Below are positions 53,997 through 62,250 of a stretch of DNA of 64,000 nt, piece after piece. Numbering within the stretch: position 1 is the stretch's first letter; each line of letters begins with the position of its first letter. The position numbers were made by a program, and so were the translations under genes. The stretch covers positions 62,001 to 126,000 of the forward strand of contig NZ_BJUZ01000001.1 of the NCBI RefSeq assembly GCF_007988885.1. The letters are read 5' to 3'. The notes under the pieces were generated by a model, which worked only from the letters and a program-made list of their open reading frames with translations, ran no database searches and was not told the origin of the DNA. Source of the DNA: Gluconobacter wancherniae NBRC 103581 (GTDB lineage: Bacteria > Pseudomonadota > Alphaproteobacteria > Acetobacterales > Acetobacteraceae).

Positions 53997-55688
53997 ATGG
54001 CCCATCGTTCCCTGACTGACAGTTACGCCGTTTCCTCCCAGATTTCTGTCGAGGACGTTCCTGTCTTTAAGGTCGCTGGTTACAGTGGGATTATCTGCCT
54101 CAGGCCAGACGGCGAAGAGCCGGGGCAGCCCCTCGCGCAGGAGATTGCAAACGCGGCGCAGGCTGAGGGTATCGATTTCGCCTATATTCCAGTGCGGAGC
54201 GGCACACTACCCGATGATGCTCAGGTCCGTGAGATGCGGCTTGCTCTGGATCGTATGCATGGGTCTGTTCTGGGGTATTGTCGCTCGGGCACGAGAGCCG
54301 CGCAGATTTGGGCATTGGCCAAGGCTGGTGTTCGTCCCGCGGAAGAACTGCTGGAGATCGGTCATCAGGCGGGGGTGGATCTGACGGTACTGGGGGAGCG
54401 CCTCACCGTTCAGCCATCCACGCGACATGACAATTCAACGGGCAGCCGCTTTTTCCAAGTTGTGATCGTGGGCGGTGGGGCTGGTGGCCTCTCTGTGGCT
54501 TCAAGCCTTCTCAAGCGTGATCCATCTCTGTCGATCGCTGTTGTGGAACCTTCGGAGGAACATTTCTACCAACCCGGCTGGACACTTGTTGGCGCCGGGA
54601 TATTCAAGCCTGAGCAGACGTTGCGGGCAGAAGCGAACCTGATGCCAAAGGATGTGACCTGGCTTCGGAACCATGTGACCTCCTTTGCCCCGGACGCACA
54701 CGAAGTCAGTCTGGATGATGGTGCTGTTCTGTCGTATGGGGCGCTGGTGGTGGCCACGGGTATTGCTCTGGACTGGAGCGCTATTCCCGGCCTTGAAGAA
54801 ACGCTTGGCCAGAACGGCGTGACGTCCAATTATCGCTACGATCTGGCGCCGTATACATGGAAACTTGTCAGCAAGATGAAGAGCGGGACTGCTATTTTTA
54901 CGCAGCCGCCCATGCCGATCAAATGTGCGGGCGCGCCGCAGAAAGCCATGTATTTATCGTGCGATAAATGGCGCAAAAGGGGGGCGCTGGATCGTATTTC
55001 CGTCGAGTTTAATACCGCTACGCCCAGTCTTTTCGGGGTCAAGGAATTTGTGCCGGCACTCATGGAGTATGTGCGCAAATATGGTGCGGAACTCAAGCTT
55101 GGCTCAAAGCTTGTGGCTGTTGATGGCTCCAACCGAATTGCCAGCTTCGACTACCAGGATGGGGATCGTACGATCCGCGTCGAGCGCAAGTTTGACATGC
55201 TTCATGTTGTGCCGCCCCAGAAGGCACCAAAGGTCGTGCGTGAGAGTGCTCTGGCAGGTCCAGATGGCTTTGTTGCGGTCAATCCGGAAACCTTGCAGCA
55301 CGTCCAATACCCGGAAGTGTTTGCTGTTGGCGACGTGGCAGGAACGTCAAATGCCAAAACCGCCGCTGCTGCGCGCGTGCAGGCTCCTGTGGTTGCTGTG
55401 AATGTTTTGGCGGCTCTCAGGCACGAACCGCCTGTAGCAGGGTATGACGGATATGGTGCGTGCCCGCTGACGGTTGAAAATGGCCGCATTGTGCTGGCCG
55501 AGTTCAGCTATGGTGGCAAACTTGCGCCCACAATGCCTCTCTGGCTTATGAGGGGAACGCGACCGACGCGTCTGGCCTGGTGGCTCAAAAAGTACATCAT
55601 GCCTGTGCTCTACTGGCATGGCATGCTCAAGGGGCGGGAACTGTTTGTCCGGCCCCGTCCGCTTTCATCATCACGCAAGGACGGCTGA
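53997..55688 (+). CDS. DUF442 sulfurtransferase/phosphatase-like domain fused to type II sulfide:quinone oxidoreductase-like flavoprotein
   Basis: This 563-residue fusion starts with a DUF442 domain (residues ~1-125) with a PTP/rhodanese-like active loop YC95RSGTR. The FAD protein follows from ~150: GGGAGG dinucleotide motif (159-164), then EEHFYQPGWTLVGAG. The type II SQR phrase IKCAGAPQKAMYL supplies redox cysteine C310, and the ending YGACPLTVENGRIVLAEFSYGG also fits. The second redox cysteine of type II SQR (GDC-x-NLPTSK) is replaced: here GDVAGTSNAKTA has V448. It may therefore not run the normal two-cysteine trisulfide cycle; C322 is a possible substitute. It is downstream of blh by 46 bases, in the same operon. 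Confidence 0.9.
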   Translation: MAHRSLTDSYAVSSQISVEDVPVFKVAGYSGIICLRPDGEEPGQPLAQEIANAAQAEGIDFAYIPVRSGTLPDDAQVREMRLALDRMHGSVLGYCRSGTRAAQIWALAKAGVRPAEELLEIGHQAGVDLTVLGERLTVQPSTRHDNSTGSRFFQVVIVGGGAGGLSVASSLLKRDPSLSIAVVEPSEEHFYQPGWTLVGAGIFKPEQTLRAEANLMPKDVTWLRNHVTSFAPDAHEVSLDDGAVLSYGALVVATGIALDWSAIPGLEETLGQNGVTSNYRYDLAPYTWKLVSKMKSGTAIFTQPPMPIKCAGAPQKAMYLSCDKWRKRGALDRISVEFNTATPSLFGVKEFVPALMEYVRKYGAELKLGSKLVAVDGSNRIASFDYQDGDRTIRVERKFDMLHVVPPQKAPKVVRESALAGPDGFVAVNPETLQHVQYPEVFAVGDVAGTSNAKTAAAARVQAPVVAVNVLAALRHEPPVAGYDGYGACPLTVENGRIVLAEFSYGGKLAPTMPLWLMRGTRPTRLAWWLKKYIMPVLYWHGMLKGRELFVRPRPLSSSRKDG

Positions 55689-55698
55689 TCGTCCGGGC

Positions 55699-55828
55699 AT
55701 GCTTCATACGGCTGAACTGTTCTGCGGCGGTATCGTCGGGTTTACGCTCAGCCTGATCGGGGGCGATTCTGGCTGTTCCGCCGATGGTATATGTCGTTGG
55801 GGCGAACTCTCATATTGCGATTGCATAG
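55699..55828 (+). pseudogene. Remnant of a TauE/SafE (TSUP) sulfite-exporter-type permease gene
   Basis: An ATG ten bases after the SQR-like stop opens MLHTAELFCGGIVGFTLSLIGG, the first helix of a TSUP permease. The reading frame is then lost near 55764. The homologous sequence continues in another frame as ILAVPPMVYVVGANSHIAIA and ends in TAG (55826-55828). This is the diagnostic GG(G)GS-ILAVPP...GV-SH-AIGT region of TauE/SafE proteins. About five bases seem deleted at the junction and the remaining ~200 residues are absent. A TSUP exporter for sulfite/thiosulfate is the usual last gene of blh-sqr operons, so this is a decayed operon member. Confidence 0.8.
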
Positions 55829-55863
55829 TTTTCTGAACGATCAGGTGCCTATGGTATGAAAGT

Positions 55864-55888
55864 ATATTTTCGTTAAATATGAAAATAT
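55864..55888. repeat. Perfect 8-base inverted repeat in the intergenic region before the XRE-cupin gene
   Basis: ATATTTTC (55864-55871), 9-base spacer, GAAAATAT (55881-55888). The whole 55829-56100 stretch is AT-rich and holds no gene. The repeat could be an operator for the downstream regulator or part of its promoter; this rests on symmetry alone. Confidence 0.35.
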
Positions 55889-56100
55889 CAGGCGGGTATC
55901 ATGATGGTTCTGCTTCGATATTATGGTTTCGGCTCTAACCTCATATGCATGGGCGCCAATGCCCCGGTTGAGCCTCTATTTTAAATGCATACCTGAAAAT
56001 AGAAAAAACATGCAGAGCCTACAAAAAATACAATTTCCGGTTTTCTTTCCAGAATGACGTGACATACTCCGGTTGCGTAACATTCTGGGGGTGAACATTA

Positions 56101-56643
56101 ATGGATCTTGGGACAAGGCTACGTTTCGTACGGACAGCGCATAATTTGTCCCAACGTGAACTCGCCAAACGTACGGGTGTGACGAATTCCACTATTTCAC
56201 TTATCGAATCAGAAGACATGAACCCGTCCATCGGAACGCTCAAGCGTATTCTAGACGGTATTCCCATCACTTTGGGAGAGTTCTTCAGTCTGTCGGAGCA
56301 TCAGGAAGACCGCTTTTTCTATCGTGCCCATGAACTGACGCAGATCGGTAGCGGGGGTCTTTCGTTCCTTCAGATTGGCGCTAATCTTACAGGACGCAGC
56401 TTGCAGATCCTTCGTGAGCACTATGCTCCAGGCTCTGATACCGGCAGCGCTCCTTATGCCCATCAGGGCGAGGAAGGAGGGATTATCATTTCAGGCCGGG
56501 TGGAAGTCACTGTTGGCGATCAGATGACAATCCTCGGTCCGGGGGATGCCTATTATTTTGACAGCCGCAACCCGCACCGGTTTCGATGTATCAGTGAGGA
56601 GCCTTGTGAACTCATCAGTGCGTGTACACCGCCTACTTTCTGA
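56101..56643 (+). CDS. XRE-family regulator with C-terminal cupin domain (PuuR-like)
   Basis: This 180-residue regulator has a lambda-repressor-type HTH (residues ~5-62: LRFVRTAHNLSQRELAKRTG, TISLIESEDMNPSIGTLKRI). A single-domain cupin follows (residues ~105-178: HQGEEGGIIISGRVEVTVG, GDAYYFDSRNPHRF). PuuR and its relatives repress putrescine or other small-molecule catabolism and bind the effector in the cupin. No polyamine genes are adjacent, so the target is unknown. Its TGA stop abuts the convergent stop of the AraC gene with no bases between (TGATCA). Confidence 0.9.
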   Translation: MDLGTRLRFVRTAHNLSQRELAKRTGVTNSTISLIESEDMNPSIGTLKRILDGIPITLGEFFSLSEHQEDRFFYRAHELTQIGSGGLSFLQIGANLTGRSLQILREHYAPGSDTGSAPYAHQGEEGGIIISGRVEVTVGDQMTILGPGDAYYFDSRNPHRFRCISEEPCELISACTPPTF

Positions 56644-57558
56644 TCACGAGACTTCGGCCAAGAGTGACTGCCCTAAAGGATCTGCCTGTCGCATGCGGGC
56701 AGTATCTCGTGCAGGTGGTGTTCCGAACATCCTGCGATATTCCCGGCTGAACTGTGACGGGCTTTCATAGCCCACGGTGTAGCCGGCTTCTCCTGCATCC
56801 TTTCCATCGGCGACCATCAGCTTGCGTGCTTCCTGAAGTCGGATGCGGGTTCTGTACTGGATCGGACTCATCATGGTCACGGCTCTGAAGTGGCGGTGAA
56901 AGGATGGGGCGCTCATTCCCGCAACGCGCGATAACGTGTCGATATCAAAGTTCTCTGCGTAATGTTTGCGGATCCATGCAATGGCCTGGCTCACCTGCGC
57001 GATATAGCTGTCTGCCGTCGCAATCTGGCGCAGTATACCTCCCTGAGCGCCATTCAGCAGGCGATAGAGGATTTCGCGTTCGATGAGCGGTCCCATGACA
57101 GGAATGTCCTGCGGTGTATTCAAAAGATCTGCCAGCCGACTGACGGGATGGAGCAGGTCTGTCGTAAGGGTGCTGACAGCAAGGCCCGGTGAATTGCTCA
57201 GAAAGTTGCCCGGTTTCGGCATCTCCAGAAGCAACGATGCGATTTTCGATGGATCAAGAGCCAGGCTGAGCGACAGATAGGGCTTCTCGGGAGATGCCTG
57301 TGTCACACCTCCCAAAACGGGAAGGTCGACAGTGGCGATCAGATATTTTTCAGCGTCATATGTGAATACATGCGTTCCAAGCACGATTTCCTTGCGTCCC
57401 TGCACAATAATGCACAGCCTGGGTTCATAGATGCAGTTGATGGGCATTGTGGGCGTCGTAGAGCGGAAGAAGTGCAGGCCGGGTATGGCGGTTTGCGTGT
57501 CTGCTTCATGGGCATGCTCTGCGATGATGTCGCGAAGGGTGGTGATGGATGTCAGCAT
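56644..57558 (-). CDS. AraC-family transcriptional regulator (AraC_N type, YqhC-like)
   Basis: This 304-residue regulator has an N-terminal AraC_N sensor domain (IPGLHFFRSTTPTMPINCIYEP, RLCIIVQGRKEIVLG) and two C-terminal HTH units (FDIDTLSRVAGMSAPSFHRHF, AGYTVGYESPSQFSREYRRM). The same architecture is found in E. coli YqhC, which activates an alcohol dehydrogenase and an aldo/keto reductase in response to reactive aldehydes. Here an aldo/keto reductase and a zinc alcohol dehydrogenase lie divergently next to it. A YqhC-like circuit is therefore a reasonable inference. Confidence 0.88.
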   Translation of the reverse strand: MLTSITTLRDIIAEHAHEADTQTAIPGLHFFRSTTPTMPINCIYEPRLCIIVQGRKEIVLGTHVFTYDAEKYLIATVDLPVLGGVTQASPEKPYLSLSLALDPSKIASLLLEMPKPGNFLSNSPGLAVSTLTTDLLHPVSRLADLLNTPQDIPVMGPLIEREILYRLLNGAQGGILRQIATADSYIAQVSQAIAWIRKHYAENFDIDTLSRVAGMSAPSFHRHFRAVTMMSPIQYRTRIRLQEARKLMVADGKDAGEAGYTVGYESPSQFSREYRRMFGTPPARDTARMRQADPLGQSLLAEVS

Positions 57559-57712
57559 CGTATTTCTCCTCTTTCCGCTTACGGCTCAGGCGCCTGATAC
57601 GACAAGACAAAAGGTGAGCTTTGATCGGATAGTGCAAAAAGGCGAGCGTATCTTTCTATCAGCATACCTGCGCTGAGCTTCATTATGGAGGCATGCTGAG
57701 CGGGAGTGTTCC

Positions 57713-58768
57713 ATGAAATATAATCCTTTAGGCCAGACTGGCCTTTTGGTGTCTGAACTGTGCCTCGGTACGATGACGTTTGGTGGCAGCGATGGCATCT
57801 GGGGTCAGATCGGTAGCCTTCAACAGCAACAGGCAGACGAATTGCTGCGTGTTGCTTTGGATGCAGGTATCAACTTCATTGACACGGCTAATGTTTATGC
57901 GGCCGGACATTCCGAGGAAATCACGGGGCAAGCCCTGCGCAATCTGGGTGTTGCACGTGATGATGTGGTGATCGCTACAAAGGTTCTGGGACCCATGGGA
58001 AGCGGGCCGAACGCACGGGGCGCTTCCAGGGCGCATATTCTCGCGCAAGCAAGGGCAAGCCTGAAGCGGTTGCAGATCGAGCATATTGATCTCTATCAGA
58101 TCCACGGCTTTGATCCCCTGACGCCGATAGAAGAAACCATGGAAGCACTGGACATTCTGGTTCGTAGTGGCGACGTGCGTTACATCGGGGTTTCAAACTG
58201 GGCTGCCTGGCATATTGCGAAAGCGCTTGGCATTTCAGAACGCAAAAATCTCGCGCCAATCAGGTCCCTGCAAGCGTATTACACCATTGCAGGGCGCGAT
58301 ATTGAGCGTGAGATTGTTCCGCTTCTTACTTCTGAACAGGTCGGCTTAATGGTCTGGAGCCCTCTGGCAGGAGGGTTGCTTTCCGGGAAGTACAATCGCG
58401 ATGGAGCATCGAGCTCCGGAGACGGGCGTCGTGCGCGCTTCGATTTCCCGCCAGTCAACAGGGATCGTGCGTTTGATGTGATTGATGCCATGCGGCCGAT
58501 TGCCACAGTTCATGGCTGTAGTGTGGCGCAGATTGCTCTGGCGTGGCTGTTGCATCAGAAAGTTGTCACGAGTGTTATCGCCGGTGCAAAACGGACGGAG
58601 CAGCTTCAGGATAATATCGCGTCGGTTGGAATTGTATTGTCAGCGGACGAACTGTCCAGACTTGATGCCGTCAGTGTTTTGCCTGCTGAATATCCTGGCT
58701 GGATGATCGACAGGCAGAGTGCGTATCGCGCGGGTGCCGTAGCGGGTGCACCATCTCAGAATTCCTAA
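57713..58768 (+). CDS. Aldo/keto reductase
   Basis: This 351-residue NADPH-dependent TIM-barrel oxidoreductase has the catalytic tetrad in order: Asp and Tyr in FIDTANVYAAGHSE, Lys in VIATKVLG, His in YQIHGFD. The C-terminal NADP-binding phrase is VIAGAKRTEQLQDNI. It reduces aldehydes or ketones to alcohols. It is divergent from the AraC regulator and followed by a Zn alcohol dehydrogenase 22 bases later, probably in the same transcript. Confidence 0.94.
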   Translation: MKYNPLGQTGLLVSELCLGTMTFGGSDGIWGQIGSLQQQQADELLRVALDAGINFIDTANVYAAGHSEEITGQALRNLGVARDDVVIATKVLGPMGSGPNARGASRAHILAQARASLKRLQIEHIDLYQIHGFDPLTPIEETMEALDILVRSGDVRYIGVSNWAAWHIAKALGISERKNLAPIRSLQAYYTIAGRDIEREIVPLLTSEQVGLMVWSPLAGGLLSGKYNRDGASSSGDGRRARFDFPPVNRDRAFDVIDAMRPIATVHGCSVAQIALAWLLHQKVVTSVIAGAKRTEQLQDNIASVGIVLSADELSRLDAVSVLPAEYPGWMIDRQSAYRAGAVAGAPSQNS

Positions 58769-58790
58769 CTTCAGCAAACGGAGAAGATAC

Positions 58791-59846
58791 ATGTTTTCTT
58801 GTGTAGGTTTTGCCGCTTCATCATCAGACACACCTCTTCATCCTTTCTCGTTTGAGAGAAGGGAAACGGGACCGGCAGATGTGCGGATAGACATTCGGTA
58901 TTGTGGCGTCTGTCATTCTGATCTCCATCAGGCCCGCAATGAGTGGGGTGGTACTGTATACCCATGCGTTCCAGGTCATGAAATCGTCGGAACGGTTGCA
59001 GAAATCGGCTCTGATGTTTCCCGCTTCAAGGTGGGCGATCTGGTCGGCGTAGGCTGCATGGTGGATTCCTGCCGCCAGTGTGCGAGCTGCAAAGACGGGC
59101 TTGAGCAGTTTTGCGAAGAGGGGCTGGTCGGGACCTATAACGGGCAGGATCGTCATGGCCGTGGCAACACGCTTGGCGGATATTCCGGCGCCATCGTCGT
59201 CGATCAGGATTTTGTTTTGAAAGTGCCGGAAAATCTTGATCTGGCGGCTGTTGCGCCATTGCTGTGCGCGGGCATCACAACGTGGTCTCCACTCCGCCAC
59301 TGGAAAGTGGGCCCGGGGCAGCGTGTGGGTATCGTTGGTCTTGGCGGGCTGGGCCATATGGGCGTCAAGTTTGCGCGCGCGTTCGGAGCAGAAGTCGTTC
59401 TGTTCACGACGTCCGCAAGCAAGGTTGAAGATGGTCTCCGGCTGGGTGCGCATGAAGTTGTGCTGTCCAAGGACCCGGAGGCAATGGCGAAAGAGCGTGG
59501 ACGGTTTGATTTCATCCTGGATGCGGTTGCCGCCAATCACGACATCAACGCTTATCTTGAACTTCTGAAGCGTGACGGAACGCTGGTTCAGGTCGGTGCG
59601 CCTGAAGCGCCTATGCCGGTCTCAGTCTTCAGTCTCATCATGAAGCGTCGGAATTTCAGTGGTTCTTTGATCGGCGGCATTGCCGAGACACAGGAAATGC
59701 TCGATTTCTGCGGAGAAAAAGGGATTACATCCGATATCGAAATGATCCCTATGGATCAGATTGAAACAGCGTATGAGCGTATGCTGCGTTCTGACGTTAA
59801 ATATCGCTTTGTGATTGACATGAAAACGCTTCCTGCAAGCGTCTGA
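58791..59846 (+). CDS. Zinc-dependent NAD(P) alcohol dehydrogenase (YahK/CAD-like)
   Basis: This 351-residue medium-chain dehydrogenase has catalytic zinc ligands in YCGVCHSD and PGHEIVG, a structural zinc site of four cysteines (CRQCASCKDGLEQFC), and the Rossmann motif GLGGLGHMGVK. The sequence follows the cinnamyl-alcohol-dehydrogenase/YahK branch, which reduces many aldehydes with NADPH. The start is ATG 58791, after GGAGAAG; upstream in-frame codons overlap the aldo/keto reductase gene. With its neighbour it forms a likely aldehyde-detoxifying pair under AraC control. Confidence 0.94.
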   Translation: MFSCVGFAASSSDTPLHPFSFERRETGPADVRIDIRYCGVCHSDLHQARNEWGGTVYPCVPGHEIVGTVAEIGSDVSRFKVGDLVGVGCMVDSCRQCASCKDGLEQFCEEGLVGTYNGQDRHGRGNTLGGYSGAIVVDQDFVLKVPENLDLAAVAPLLCAGITTWSPLRHWKVGPGQRVGIVGLGGLGHMGVKFARAFGAEVVLFTTSASKVEDGLRLGAHEVVLSKDPEAMAKERGRFDFILDAVAANHDINAYLELLKRDGTLVQVGAPEAPMPVSVFSLIMKRRNFSGSLIGGIAETQEMLDFCGEKGITSDIEMIPMDQIETAYERMLRSDVKYRFVIDMKTLPASV

Positions 59847-59868
59847 TACCATGAAGTTGCGATGCGTC

Positions 59869-60180
59869 TCAGGCGTGTTCTGAGCGTGTCGCTCTTAGTG
59901 GTGGGCGGTTGAGGCTTCTCCGACGGGCCATGATCGCCCAACCCACTGCAACGATTATTGCTGCCAAGGAAAATGTTCCGACCCATTGGGGCAATGCGGT
60001 TGAAGCGCGACTGTAAACACACAGCATCAGCGCGATAAAAGGTGCGCCGAACCTGATCACCATGCTTCCTCTGGGGGCGATGTTGCGATCAAATCGAGCA
60101 CAATGAAGCAACTTCGGATTGCTCATGGCCTGAAGTGTCAGGCTGCAGATCCATAAAAATATAGATATAAAAAATATCAC
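59869..60180 (-). CDS. DUF3325-like small membrane protein of an iron-uptake operon
   Basis: This 103-residue protein has three hydrophobic segments (IFFISIFLWICSLTLQAM, GAPFIALMLCVYSRAS, VGTFSLAAIIVAVGWAIMA) and a basic C-terminal tail. Size, topology and position right after a PepSY-type membrane protein match DUF3325 genes, which accompany siderophore receptors in proteobacteria. Translation starts at GTG 60180, overlapping the PepSY stop (GTGA). The biochemical role is unknown. Confidence 0.7.
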   Translation of the reverse strand: MIFFISIFLWICSLTLQAMSNPKLLHCARFDRNIAPRGSMVIRFGAPFIALMLCVYSRASTALPQWVGTFSLAAIIVAVGWAIMARRRSLNRPPLRATRSEHA

Positions 60181-61670
60181 AGACGTCGCGCCCCCTGAAA
60201 AGACAGAAACGCCAACAGCAGCGCTATCATATCCACAGCGGCGAAAGCTGTTGGTGTGTGAAAGGGCGTAAAAGACGGGCGTGTAAGGATATCAAGTGGC
60301 AGTATTCCCGCGCTTATAATGGAAAATGCCCAAATATTTATTTTCCAGGCTACAACAGAACGTCTGAATAGGCTGAAGCATAGGCCGCAGAGAGCTGCCA
60401 TGCCCCAGACGGCACCAAATATATGTGCTTCCGCAATCGCTCTGGCGGGAAGAGTTTCAGGAAGAATTCGGTTCGCCCAGAGATATGACAAAACGGCCAG
60501 AGGAAGCCCCGTAAGTGTTGCAATTGCTAGTCCTTCTCCCAATCGGAACATCAGCAGATTTTTTGAAGTTTCGCGCCGCTTGATCAGGAAAAGGACGAGC
60601 CCGCTTCCCATCATGACGACGCCGGAAAGCCCAGCCATAAAATACAGCCAGCGCATTTCCGTTCCCGCCCAGCGCGCAAAATGCAGTCCACGCATGATCT
60701 GGTTTGTTCTCGCAACGATTCCCGTATGGGAAACATATGACAGGAAATGCCCATCAATGCGGTCGAACGTCACATATTCCTCTGTGAGTTCCGGCCCAGA
60801 TGAATCTCTGCGGGTTACGAAGATTTTCTTGTTATTGAATAATAGGCGGCCTGCCTGTCCTTCCCCCAATGTATGACTGGCGTCTTTGAAGATCTGCGTA
60901 AGAGAGGTGAGGGGAGGTGGTGGGTTTTTAAAGGGCGCATGCCGGTTTTTGGGCTTGGGGAGCTCGGGTGGTTGCGTGGGTTTCTGAGGTTTGGCGGGCT
61001 CAAAAAGCGCGCTGATGCAGCTTGTATATGAGACGGCGGGCAGGATAGCCCGAGAATGAATAACCGTTCCGGAATATGCCATGAAAAGCGCAAACGGAAG
61101 AAACGGGACCCCAGCGAGAACATGAACATCCATCCACGCACGAAGGCGCGGAGCAAATGGACGAACAAGCAGCAGATCAGTGAAGATCTTGCGCATATGA
61201 ATGATGATTCCAGACAGCAGGATGACCAGCAGGCAAAGGCCTGCCAGCATGATCACCATAACGCCTGTCACTCCGTAGCGCATGTTCGCGTGTAGATCGA
61301 AGAAGAAGGTTCCTCCCGCAGTCTGTCTGGCATGTAGAGGCAGCCCGGTTGATGGATTGAAAGTGTCCTCAACGAACTCCATGCCATCAAAGTGGATCAG
61401 CCGTAGATACGGATCTCGCGTTGATGGCAGATCCAGAACCGGGTTTTCGCCCTTCTGTTGAAGAGTCAGAATGGCGGGACGCAGTTTATCGAGAGAGATC
61501 GGATCGAATGCAGGGACGTCCGGCGAAATTTCGGGCTCCATCCATTGTGTGAATTCACGGTCAAAGACGGCGAGGGTGCCTGTCATGAAAATACAGACAA
61601 GGATCAGGCCAACCATGAAGCCCAGCCATCCGTGAAGCCACCCCATGCGGGCTCGTAATGAATCCTGCAT
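60177..61670 (-). CDS. PepSY-associated membrane protein (putative iron-siderophore reductase type)
   Basis: This 497-residue protein has about seven to eight transmembrane helices in a PepSY_TM layout. It has an N-terminal helix (LHGWLGFMVGLILVCIFMTGTLAVFD), a large periplasmic PepSY-like region (DPYLRLIHFDGMEFVEDTFNP), then helices with conserved histidines (FDLHANMRYG, LSGIIIHMRKIF). A proline-rich periplasmic loop follows (PAKPQKPTQPPELPKPKN), then a second PepSY-like part and the C-terminal helices. Relatives such as FsrB/PiuB are proposed inner-membrane ferric-siderophore reductases. It overlaps both neighbours by one to four bases, so the three genes are one translationally coupled operon. 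Confidence 0.85.
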   Translation of the reverse strand: MQDSLRARMGWLHGWLGFMVGLILVCIFMTGTLAVFDREFTQWMEPEISPDVPAFDPISLDKLRPAILTLQQKGENPVLDLPSTRDPYLRLIHFDGMEFVEDTFNPSTGLPLHARQTAGGTFFFDLHANMRYGVTGVMVIMLAGLCLLVILLSGIIIHMRKIFTDLLLVRPFAPRLRAWMDVHVLAGVPFLPFALFMAYSGTVIHSRAILPAVSYTSCISALFEPAKPQKPTQPPELPKPKNRHAPFKNPPPPLTSLTQIFKDASHTLGEGQAGRLLFNNKKIFVTRRDSSGPELTEEYVTFDRIDGHFLSYVSHTGIVARTNQIMRGLHFARWAGTEMRWLYFMAGLSGVVMMGSGLVLFLIKRRETSKNLLMFRLGEGLAIATLTGLPLAVLSYLWANRILPETLPARAIAEAHIFGAVWGMAALCGLCFSLFRRSVVAWKINIWAFSIISAGILPLDILTRPSFTPFHTPTAFAAVDMIALLLAFLSFQGARRL

Positions 61671-61963
61671 TAGGAATGTACCAGTCCGGCAAGAGCTGCA
61701 ATTATACAGGCGCAGATACCCAGAATAATCCCCAGTTCTTTTGATTTTAATCCGAACGCAAGGAGCACCACCACCGGGAATGAAAGAACAGCCATCATCT
61801 GCCCCAGAATGACGGCCTCATGCCCACTTTCTGCTGCCCAGGACGGTGAACCTGCAACAATTAAATGTGCACACATCCAGCCGAGCGCGATGGCTATGCC
61901 TGCCCGCAGGAACCATTTACGCGAAGGGGCTGCCCGTCTGGGCAGGGGAAAAGGTGGCGCCAT
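61670..61963 (-). CDS. DUF3649-like small membrane protein of an iron-uptake operon
   Basis: This 97-residue protein has three hydrophobic helices (FLRAGIAIALGWMCAHLIVAG, MMAVLSFPVVVLLAFGL, LGIILGICACIIAALAGLV). Its pattern and place before a PepSY protein match the DUF3649 'iron uptake protein' group. It is the first gene of the three-gene operon and lies 60 bases downstream of a Fur-box-like sequence. Its TAA overlaps the ATG of the PepSY gene (TAATG). Confidence 0.72.
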   Translation of the reverse strand: MAPPFPLPRRAAPSRKWFLRAGIAIALGWMCAHLIVAGSPSWAAESGHEAVILGQMMAVLSFPVVVLLAFGLKSKELGIILGICACIIAALAGLVHS

Positions 61964-62022
61964 CAGATATGGGTGGCGAAGCTGGGAAGTGGCACGGTTG
62001 TAAAAATCCGGGAATGGCTATT

Positions 62023-62037
62023 TGAGAATGATTATCA
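62023..62037. promoter_or_regulatory. Fur box (7-1-7 inverted repeat)
   Basis: TGAGAAT-G-ATTATCA at 62023-62037 differs at one position from the perfect 7-1-7 Fur motif TGATAAT-N-ATTATCA. It lies 60 bases upstream of the DUF3649-like start on the minus strand, so the small iron operon should be repressed by ferrous Fur. It is separated from the TonB receptor gene by that gene's terminator. Confidence 0.8.
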
Positions 62038-62156
62038 AAATTAATGTTTGCCTGCTCTCCGCCGAGATGTCCAGACTCTTTAATGTGTCATGTGCGGATG
62101 GGCTGTTCTGGTTAGCACGTCCGCATGACGCTTTAGTTTTGATTACATTGAATACA

Positions 62157-62190
62157 AAAACACCCACCAGAATATTCCGGTGGGTGTTTT
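62157..62190 (-). terminator. Rho-independent terminator of the TonB-dependent receptor gene
   Basis: A4-CACCCACC (62157-62168) pairs perfectly with GGTGGGTG-T4 (62179-62190) around a 10-base loop. On the minus strand it lies 60 bases after the receptor stop, with a T-run at the end. Confidence 0.88.
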
Positions 62191-62250
62191 GCTGTGCGGT
62201 CTGATTTTGTCGGGCCTCTTTCCAGCAGGAAAAAGAACTCGATTGGCGAA

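Noticed and set aside
55618-55836. A 72-codon small gene after the SQR-like gene
   Set aside because: Its frame starts inside the SQR-like gene. The informative part is explained as a TauE/SafE remnant read across a frameshift.
56638-56649. TGATCA where the XRE-cupin and AraC stops meet as a regulatory palindrome
   Set aside because: It is simply two abutting TGA stop codons on opposite strands; six bases of symmetry follow automatically.
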